Part shown: piece by piece, positions 52,243 through 57,666 of the stretch
Position numbering within the stretch: position 1 is the stretch's first letter
How the letters are laid out: each line of letters starts with the position of its first letter
Assembly: GCA_003151815.1 (NCBI GenBank)
Contig: PLYN01000007.1
Span: forward strand, 1 to 57,666
Direction of reading: 5' to 3'
Length of the DNA: 57,666 nt
DNA from: Bacteroidota bacterium
GTDB taxonomy: Bacteria; Bacteroidota; Bacteroidia; 2-12-FULL-35-15
Notes under the pieces: generated by a model
Told to the model about the DNA's origin: nothing
Databases searched by the model: none
Seen by the model: only the letters and a program-made list of their open reading frames with translations
Position numbers and translations under genes: made by a program

Positions 52243-54186
52243 ATGGGTAAAGACCAGCATTTCGTTCATAAAGTATCAGCAGGCGCACTGCTTGTAACAC
52301 TAGGTATTATTTTTGGCGATATTGGAACATCACCACTTTATGTTTTGAAAGCAATAGTTGGCGATAAGCCTATTGATGCCGAAACAATCTTAGGAGGACT
52401 TTCTTGTATCTTCTGGACGCTGACCTTACAAACTACCGTAAAATATGTTATCCTTACCTTAAGAGCTGATAACAATGGTGAAGGCGGTATTTTCTCCTTA
52501 TATGCACTTGTTCGAAGAGCTAAGATCAAATGGCTGATGTACCCTGCAATCATTGGTGGAAGTACTCTTTTAGCTGACGGTATTATCACTCCTCCGATTT
52601 CTGTAGCCTCTGCCGTAGAAGGTTTACGAGTAATTAATCCTGACATTCGTACTATACCTATTATCATCGTTATTCTTACAGCATTATTTACAATTCAACA
52701 ATTTGGAACAAAATTTATTGGAAAGTTTTTTGGTCCGGCGATGTTAGTATGGTTTTTAATGCTGAGCATTTTAGGCATTTCTCAGTTGTTAACCAATATG
52801 AGTGTATTTAGTGCCATAAACCCTTATTATGCTTATAAATTACTCTTTCTTCATCCTCAGGGCTTTTTGGTTTTGGGTGCTGTGTTCCTTTGTACTACAG
52901 GTGCAGAAGCGTTATACTCCGACTTGGGGCATTGTGGGAGAGAAAATATTCGCATCAGTTGGATATTTGTTAAAACTGCGCTTGTATTAAATTATTTTGG
53001 ACAAGGAGCATGGTTAATTGCCCATGAAGGACAAAAGTTAAATGATTCGAATCCGTTTTTCAGCATTATGCCACATTGGTTTGTTCCTGCGGGCATCATG
53101 ATAGCAACATTAGCAGCCATCGTTGCCAGTCAGGCATTAATAAGCGGATCGTTCACACTTATTAATGAAGCAATGCGATTACACTTTTGGCCAAAAGTGA
53201 AAGTGAAATATCCTACCGATCTAAAAGGACAACTTTATATTCCATCGATCAACTGGTTGCTATTGGCGGGATGTATCACCATCGTACTTTATTTTCAAGA
53301 ATCGGCCGGAATGGAAGCTGCCTACGGATTAGCCATTGTCCTTACCATGTTAATGACCACCACCTTGCTCACCTATTACATGTTTATTAAGCGCTATAAT
53401 AGAATATTTATTTTTTTATGTCTGATAACTTACCTCACCATTGAAACATCCTTCCTGATTGCAAATCTGAACAAATTTACCCATGGTGGCTGGATCACCA
53501 TATTGATCGCAAGTTTTCTTATTTTAGTAATGCTGGTTTGGTATTATGCACGCAAGATCAGAAACCGTTATGTGGAGTTTGTAAAACTAACCGACCATTT
53601 ACCGATACTTGAAGATCTGAGTCGCGACTTAACTGTTCCAAAATATGCTACACACCTTGTTTATCTGACCAGTGCCGATAACAAAGACGAAATAGAATCA
53701 AAAATTATTTATTCCATCATGCAAAAACAACCAAAACGTGCCGATATTTATTGGTTTGTACACGTTGATACTGTTGATGAACCATATCGAATGGAATATA
53801 AGGTGTGTGAATTTATTCATGATGATGTTATTCGTATTGATTTCCTTTTAGGTTTCCGTGTGGCACCAAAAGTAAATCTGATGTTCCGAAAAGTAGTGGA
53901 AGATATGGTTCGTAACAAAGAAGTGGATATTACAAGCCGCTATAAATCACTAAATAAAAATAATATTATTGGCGACTTTAGATTTATTGTAATTGAAAAA
54001 TTTCTATCGTACGAAAACGAATTACCTTTTTATGAAAAATTAATTTTAGATCTTTATGGTGCCTTAAAGCATTTCAGTTTATCTGAAGAAAAAGCTTTTG
54101 GATTAGATACCAGCTCTGTTACAGTAGAAACTGTTCCATTAATTATTACGCCACCGAAAGAACTTCACATGAAACGTATTAAATAA
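52243..54186 (+). CDS. kup: KUP-type potassium transporter
   Basis: The 647-residue KUP protein has about twelve membrane helices and the family start LGIIFGDIGTSPLYVLKAIV, DNNGEGGIFSLYALVRR and TTGAEALYSDLGHCGRENIR. The C-terminal cytoplasmic domain (about 480-647) is of usual size. It imports K+ with protons. The stop codon abuts that of the convergent TPR gene (0 bp gap). Confidence 0.97.
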   Translation: MGKDQHFVHKVSAGALLVTLGIIFGDIGTSPLYVLKAIVGDKPIDAETILGGLSCIFWTLTLQTTVKYVILTLRADNNGEGGIFSLYALVRRAKIKWLMYPAIIGGSTLLADGIITPPISVASAVEGLRVINPDIRTIPIIIVILTALFTIQQFGTKFIGKFFGPAMLVWFLMLSILGISQLLTNMSVFSAINPYYAYKLLFLHPQGFLVLGAVFLCTTGAEALYSDLGHCGRENIRISWIFVKTALVLNYFGQGAWLIAHEGQKLNDSNPFFSIMPHWFVPAGIMIATLAAIVASQALISGSFTLINEAMRLHFWPKVKVKYPTDLKGQLYIPSINWLLLAGCITIVLYFQESAGMEAAYGLAIVLTMLMTTTLLTYYMFIKRYNRIFIFLCLITYLTIETSFLIANLNKFTHGGWITILIASFLILVMLVWYYARKIRNRYVEFVKLTDHLPILEDLSRDLTVPKYATHLVYLTSADNKDEIESKIIYSIMQKQPKRADIYWFVHVDTVDEPYRMEYKVCEFIHDDVIRIDFLLGFRVAPKVNLMFRKVVEDMVRNKEVDITSRYKSLNKNNIIGDFRFIVIEKFLSYENELPFYEKLILDLYGALKHFSLSEEKAFGLDTSSVTVETVPLIITPPKELHMKRIK

Positions 54187-55788
54187 TTACGGACATTTTT
54201 TTGCTTCCGCACTGTCTAAAAACTTTTTAGAGTTTGCATTTGCCGCATCTAATTCATTAATTTTTTTGAAGAATGTTTTTGCCATGCAATTGTCCTTATT
54301 ATTCATATAATAAACACCCAAATAAGTATTGGCATCTACCAGATCTTTTTTATTTTTTTCTGTATCCGTTGGTTTCACTTTAGCGATGTATTGTTCATAG
54401 AAAGGCTTTGCCAACCAGGTTTCATTTTTAGGATCCAATTGCACATTTGTTTTTGCTCTCCACAAATAACCCAAAGGTAAATCAGGTTGTGATCTGATAA
54501 TTTGAACAAAAGATGAATCGGCATTCACAAAATCTTTTGAATAATAATATGCCCGACCTATTCCGAAATAATCATTCGCAGTTGGTTTGCCTTTTTCCAT
54601 TTTAGATTTATACGCTGAAATTGCTTCGGGGTATTTTTTCATTTTAATATACGTATTTGCAATATCCGCATTCATTTCATTTTTTGCAGGATCCAATTCC
54701 AAAGCCTTTTTATAATCTGCAATTGCTGACATGAATGATGTGGAATCTTTTGTATCTTTTGAATACAAACGCGCTCTGTATTCATAATCTTCTGAAATAA
54801 TTTTCACCTTAGCGTTCTTTGATGCCATATCAAAAAATGTATTCATGGTTTGTAGACCATTCACATAATCACCTGTTTCAAATTGAGAATAACCTTTGTA
54901 ACGATACAAATATGGATTGGAAGGATTGCATTTTATTGCTTCTGAAGCAGCTTCAATAGATTCCTTGTATTGTTTTGCCTGATTTAAAAATCCTGCATAA
55001 CGCCCGCGTGCACTGCAATTGTTGTTCAATTGTAAATAACGTTTATATTGTGCGACAGCATTTGCGTATCGACCGGCAAGAAAATAAATTTCTGCTTTTT
55101 CGCGATAAGCAGGCGCAAATGAAGAGTCAATCAGGCTTGCTTTTTTATATAATTCTAATGCCAAATCGTAATTTTTTGCTCTGAACCATAATTGTCCCTG
55201 ACGTAAAATAGCAGTAACAGATTTAGGGTCAAGAGCTCCCGCTTTTTCATAATTTTCAATTGCTTTGGTGCCATCATTTTGCTCTAAAAATGCATCGCCT
55301 TTTAATATATATACTTCAGGTTTTTTAGGTTCCAGTTTAATTGCCATGTCGAGCAATTTAATGGCTTCATTAATATCTTTTGTTTCTGCCTTAATGTATG
55401 CTTCCGCAATTTTCATTAAAACAATTGCATTTTTTCCTGCAGCCAGAGTTGTGGCTTTGTAAAAATTTGCCTTCGCTTCAGTTGATTTATTTTGATACCA
55501 TTGTACTTTACCTAAGCCCACATAACACAACGGGTTAGTAGCGTTAGCATCAACACCTTTTTGGTAGGTTGCATTTGCCATCTCAAGGTTATCATTTTTA
55601 AAATAATTTTCACCAAAATAAAAATAATTTTCACCATTGTTTGGTTGCGATTCGATTAGATTTTTAAAACTAATTTCAGCAGTTTCAAATTGTTCGTTGT
55701 CGGTTAGTTTAATCGCGTCAGGTAATGTTTGGGAAAATATACCTGTTGATAAAAATGTCAATGTCAAAAAAAATAAATTACGCTTCAT
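54187..55788 (-). CDS. Exported tetratricopeptide-repeat protein
   Basis: From the ATG at 55786-55788 the protein is 533 residues with a signal peptide (MKRNLFFLTLTFLSTGIFSQ). Most of it is TPR repeats, e.g. NYFYFGENYFKNDNLEMANA, PEVYILKGDAFLEQNDGTKA, APAYREKAEIYFLAGRYANA. It is last in the TonB/PstS-like cluster on the minus strand, a common Bacteroidota arrangement, and probably a periplasmic scaffold. No enzyme motif. Confidence 0.85.
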   Translation of the reverse strand: MKRNLFFLTLTFLSTGIFSQTLPDAIKLTDNEQFETAEISFKNLIESQPNNGENYFYFGENYFKNDNLEMANATYQKGVDANATNPLCYVGLGKVQWYQNKSTEAKANFYKATTLAAGKNAIVLMKIAEAYIKAETKDINEAIKLLDMAIKLEPKKPEVYILKGDAFLEQNDGTKAIENYEKAGALDPKSVTAILRQGQLWFRAKNYDLALELYKKASLIDSSFAPAYREKAEIYFLAGRYANAVAQYKRYLQLNNNCSARGRYAGFLNQAKQYKESIEAASEAIKCNPSNPYLYRYKGYSQFETGDYVNGLQTMNTFFDMASKNAKVKIISEDYEYRARLYSKDTKDSTSFMSAIADYKKALELDPAKNEMNADIANTYIKMKKYPEAISAYKSKMEKGKPTANDYFGIGRAYYYSKDFVNADSSFVQIIRSQPDLPLGYLWRAKTNVQLDPKNETWLAKPFYEQYIAKVKPTDTEKNKKDLVDANTYLGVYYMNNKDNCMAKTFFKKINELDAANANSKKFLDSAEAKKCP

Positions 55789-55793
55789 ATTTA

Positions 55794-55912
55794 GTTCAAA
55801 GTTATTGGTTAGTTTAAAGTTCAAAGTTACAAAGTTTAAAGTTCTGTGTAAAGGCTAATTCAATAAATGATACCCCAACTTTCTAACTTTAAACTTTGAA
55901 ACTTTGAACTAT
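55794..55912. repeat. Long inverted repeat of AAACTTTGAAC type
   Basis: TTCAAAGTTATTGGTTAG, TTTAAAGTTCAAAGTTAC on the left (55796-55830) and ACTTTCTAACTTTAAACTTT, TTGAAACTTTGAACTATC on the right (55876-55914). These are the same words as at 9252-9286 and in priA. It fills the gap between the TPR gene and the PstS-like gene. Confidence 0.85.
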
Positions 55913-56934
55913 CTTTTTATTTCTATAAGCCTTACCGGAGCGATGGCAGGAATTAATCCGGCTTTTAAAATCATCATCTGACCTTTATCTCCGGCCACGA
56001 AAGAAACAAATCCCATACCAAGACCGGCACGCGTTTGTCGGTTGATCATATAAACACTTCTTGTAAAAGGATAATCTCTCGTTTTAATATATGCCTGATA
56101 AGGCTTGAAAGCCTTTGGAATAGTATATACCTCTGATGCCTTGGGTAATCCCACATCACTTCCGTCACCTTGCGAAACCGCAACAACTTTTATTTTTTGT
56201 AAAAAATTAATTGTCAGTGAATCATCGCTATCGCTGATCCAGTTAACACTTAAAACGCCAATCGCATTTTTATTTTTACTAACATATTCAATTACTTCCG
56301 GGTTGGAGTTAACAGCGAAAGCATTTTTAGAAAATTCTTTTCCTTGGAGCAATGTATCTTTCATGTAGCTTGTATTTGCAGAACCTTTATTATCAAATAC
56401 AATGTTTATTTTTTTAAGTTGTGATTGTTTATTGATTTGGCTCCATAACGTATCATTGCCAAGCAAAATAGATTTTATTTTTTCTACTGTAAATACAGTG
56501 TCTGTGTTTTGATTATTAACAACAAAAGCAATTGCATCTTCGGCAATTTTTGTAGATATCGGAAAAATATTCCTTGATTCAAATTGTTTGTGTTCTGCAC
56601 TTGTCAGGTCACGGCACATCACCACCACTTTGCAGGAATCGTTTATTAATCTTAAAATAGCTTCATTTTCAGGAAGAAATTTGGCATGTATCCTCGCATT
56701 CGGATACAAGGATTCGAAGGTGTAAATCTGGTTATCAAATAACTGCTGAAATGATTCATCAACAATGATGTTTACTTCCCCGCTTGTTGGTGTATCAGTG
56801 GGTTCTTTTTTTTCGTTCGCGCAACCATAAAGAAACACAGAGCCGCATAGAATTAAAAGAAACACGAAAAACTTCTCTATGAAACTCTGTGTTCTCTGTG
56901 CCTCTGTGGTAAAAACTTTACTGAACGTTGACAT
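55909..56934 (-). CDS. PstS-like phosphate-type substrate-binding lipoprotein
   Basis: From the ATG at 56932-56934 the protein is about 341 residues. Lipobox VFLYGC with Cys38. The mature part is a PBP-like domain: VNIIVDESFQQLFDNQI, FPISTKIAEDAIAFVVNNQN, NIVFDNKGSANTSYMKDTLL, IGVLSVNWISDSD, DYPFTRSVYMINRQT. No pst permease is in the window; such proteins occur with TonB in Bacteroidota. The whole signal peptide region is encoded by a CACAGAGAACACAGAG repeat. An ATG at 56949 is an alternative. The start overlaps the upstream gene. Confidence 0.82.
   Translation of the reverse strand: MSTFSKVFTTEAQRTQSFIEKFFVFLLILCGSVFLYGCANEKKEPTDTPTSGEVNIIVDESFQQLFDNQIYTFESLYPNARIHAKFLPENEAILRLINDSCKVVVMCRDLTSAEHKQFESRNIFPISTKIAEDAIAFVVNNQNTDTVFTVEKIKSILLGNDTLWSQINKQSQLKKINIVFDNKGSANTSYMKDTLLQGKEFSKNAFAVNSNPEVIEYVSKNKNAIGVLSVNWISDSDDSLTINFLQKIKVVAVSQGDGSDVGLPKASEVYTIPKAFKPYQAYIKTRDYPFTRSVYMINRQTRAGLGMGFVSFVAGDKGQMMILKAGLIPAIAPVRLIEIKR
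56838..56912. repeat. CCACAGAGGCACAGAGAAC repeat inside a signal-peptide coding region
   Basis: The plus strand reads AACTCTGTGTTCTCTGTGCC then TCTGTGGT at the right, and GAAACACAGAGCCGCATAG on the left. It belongs to the same family as 9787-9865, 28451-28565 and 50062-50137. On the minus strand it is translated as the n- and h-region of the PstS-like lipoprotein (TTEAQRTQSFIEKFFVFLLI). Confidence 0.85.
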
Positions 56935-57208
56935 TTTGTGATTCTTCAAGTAATTTTTTATGCGCCATTCTTAGAGCATGAATTTTATCGCGTTTTGTTT
57001 TAAATCTGCGATAAGCAATATAAAACCTCAAGCAGCCAAACACAATAAGCGATGATCCGATAATCTCTCTTCCTTTGGGTACAATATCTATCCACATATC
57101 TGAAAACAAAAACAAGAAACCAATGGTTAAATAAAACGCTAATACAAACAAACTAAGTTGCAAAAGCAATTTATTCCATAGGTGTTTTATCTTTAATCTT
57201 AAACTCAT
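56918..57208 (-). CDS. Small membrane protein of the TonB cluster
   Basis: From the ATG at 57206-57208 the protein is 96 residues with two membrane segments (about 13-35, LLLQLSLFVLAFYLTIGFLF, and 46-63) and a basic C-terminus. It overlaps the start of the PstS-like gene by 17 bp and begins 1 bp after the next small gene ends. The start at 57208 is preferred over 57265 because the extra residues overlap the neighbour. Paralogous in layout to the 70-residue gene upstream. Function unknown. Confidence 0.65.
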   Translation of the reverse strand: MSLRLKIKHLWNKLLLQLSLFVLAFYLTIGFLFLFSDMWIDIVPKGREIIGSSLIVFGCLRFYIAYRRFKTKRDKIHALRMAHKKLLEESQNVNVQ

Positions 57209-57209
57209 T

Positions 57210-57422
57210 TTATTCCGTTTTATACTTATTATAAGCTGAATACAACCTATACGAAGAGTAAGCAATTAATATTCCGCCAAAAATATTTCGGTAAACCTGA
57301 AAAAATAAAATGCCAAAATCGGAAAATAAAAACAGTAATCCTATCACGAAATACATTGCTATCATCAAAAAATTAGAATAATAGCGTATTTTATTGAACA
57401 ATGAATTACTGTCGGAATGCAA
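57210..57422 (-). CDS. Small membrane protein of the TonB cluster
   Basis: A 70-residue protein with two membrane helices (about 15-35, YSNFLMIAMYFVIGLLFLFS, and 45-62) and the same I-G-x-L-F-L-F-S-D pattern as the 96-residue neighbour, so the two seem to be tandem paralogs. They sit between tonB and the PstS-like gene. Function unknown. Confidence 0.65.
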   Translation of the reverse strand: MHSDSNSLFNKIRYYSNFLMIAMYFVIGLLFLFSDFGILFFQVYRNIFGGILIAYSSYRLYSAYNKYKTE

Positions 57423-57435
57423 TATTGTATGAATT

Positions 57436-57460
57436 AAAAAAAACAGATTGAAAATCTGTT
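57436..57460 (-). terminator. Intrinsic terminator of the tonB gene
   Basis: On the minus strand, stem AACAGATT / AATCTGTT with a 3-nt loop is followed by a run of T. It lies 10 bp after the tonB stop, so the small membrane genes probably have some other start or rely on readthrough. Confidence 0.75.
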
Positions 57461-57468
57461 CTAGTAGA

Positions 57469-57666
57469 TTATCTTAATGAAAACTTGATAGGTAAATTAA
57501 ATTGTACACGAACCGCTCTTCCATTTTGTTTACCAACATTCCATGCAGGCATTAATTTTACAACTCGAATCGCCTCCTTATCACAACCGGGTCCTCCGGA
57601 AACACCTCTCAATTTATCTACTCCGGTGATGCTGCCATCTTTCTCTACTACGAATGTTATGTAACA
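57469..57666 (-). CDS. tonB: Partial CDS: C-terminal domain of TonB family energy transducer
   Basis: The open frame at the right edge gives 65 C-terminal residues: YITFVVEKDGSITGVDKLRG, GGPGCDKEAIRVVKLMPAWN, GKQNGRAVRVQFNLPIKF. This is the TonB C-terminal domain that binds the TonB box of outer-membrane receptors. The transmembrane anchor and the proline-rich linker are outside the window. With small membrane proteins, a PstS-like lipoprotein and a TPR protein downstream, it matches the usual Bacteroidota TonB cluster. Confidence 0.93.
   Translation of the reverse strand, partial: CYITFVVEKDGSITGVDKLRGVSGGPGCDKEAIRVVKLMPAWNVGKQNGRAVRVQFNLPIKFSLR

Noticed and set aside
57436-57460. Inverted-repeat insertion site at tonB
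   Set aside because: The stem plus T-run on the minus strand is fully explained as an intrinsic terminator.

Overview
This window is from a low-GC member of the Bacteroidota. The evidence is a type IX secretion sorting tail on a secreted nuclease, promoter boxes of the TTTG / TAnnTTTG type, Bacteroidota-style proteins (DnaK with GGGTHDVS, a DUF6660-like Cys-rich protein, a SiaC-like protein, MlaEF, a TonB/PstS-like/TPR cluster), very A+T-rich gaps and almost no Shine-Dalgarno motifs. I cannot place it below phylum. It is mostly an ordinary housekeeping chromosome with small accessory insertions. I found no rRNA, tRNA or CRISPR array.

Layout. 1-1.6 kb: accessory edge with a probable transposase C-terminus, a self-inhibited Fic protein and a YoeB toxin with its antitoxin. 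1.7-7.1 kb (minus): panD, a flippase-like protein and rfaE2; an ECF sigma factor with a membrane partner; an alpha/beta hydrolase; pdxJ. 7.1-9.2 kb (plus): CBS protein, nadK, recX. 9.9-11.0 kb: prfB with a programmed +1 frameshift. 11.0-13.4 kb: accessory island (MNT nucleotidyltransferase, stand-alone HsdR-type nuclease, XRE regulator, ArsC-like protein). 13.4-31.4 kb: histidine kinase, fumC, GDP-mannose synthesis, an aminotransferase, a SprT-like protease, feoAB, mlaEF, csp, dnaK, panB, an RluA-type synthase, arfB and an amidase. 31.4-37.5 kb: outer-membrane and lipoprotein genes, an SDR and a paraoxonase-like protein. 37.5-41.8 kb: AlkD-like protein, priA and an MNT-HEPN toxin-antitoxin pair. 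41.8-57.7 kb: metal-efflux genes, a membrane pair, pfkA, an RNA methyltransferase, SiaC-like protein, secreted endonuclease I, kup, and a TPR / PstS-like / small membrane protein / TonB cluster.

The main discovery candidate is a pair of insertions. Two unrelated MNT-family modules each sit against the end of an essential gene, and each is flanked by a second, diverged copy of that gene end. At priA, mntA-hepT lies between a 5' copy (about 100 bp, starting exactly at the ATG) and the intact gene. The hepT stop codon abuts the priA ATG, and the apparent native priA promoter now lies upstream of the module. At prfB, a solitary MNT gene lies between the intact gene and a second copy of its last ~20 codons, ending at the stop codon; most differences between the copies are synonymous. 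This resembles 'insertion with long target duplication' and suggests that MNT/HEPN modules move as gene-end cassettes.

A second theme is dispersed palindromic repeats of several families between genes. Some enter coding sequence: they appear as in-frame linkers in priA, encode the lipoprotein signal peptide of the PstS-like protein, and supply the last codons of pdxJ and of the amidase.
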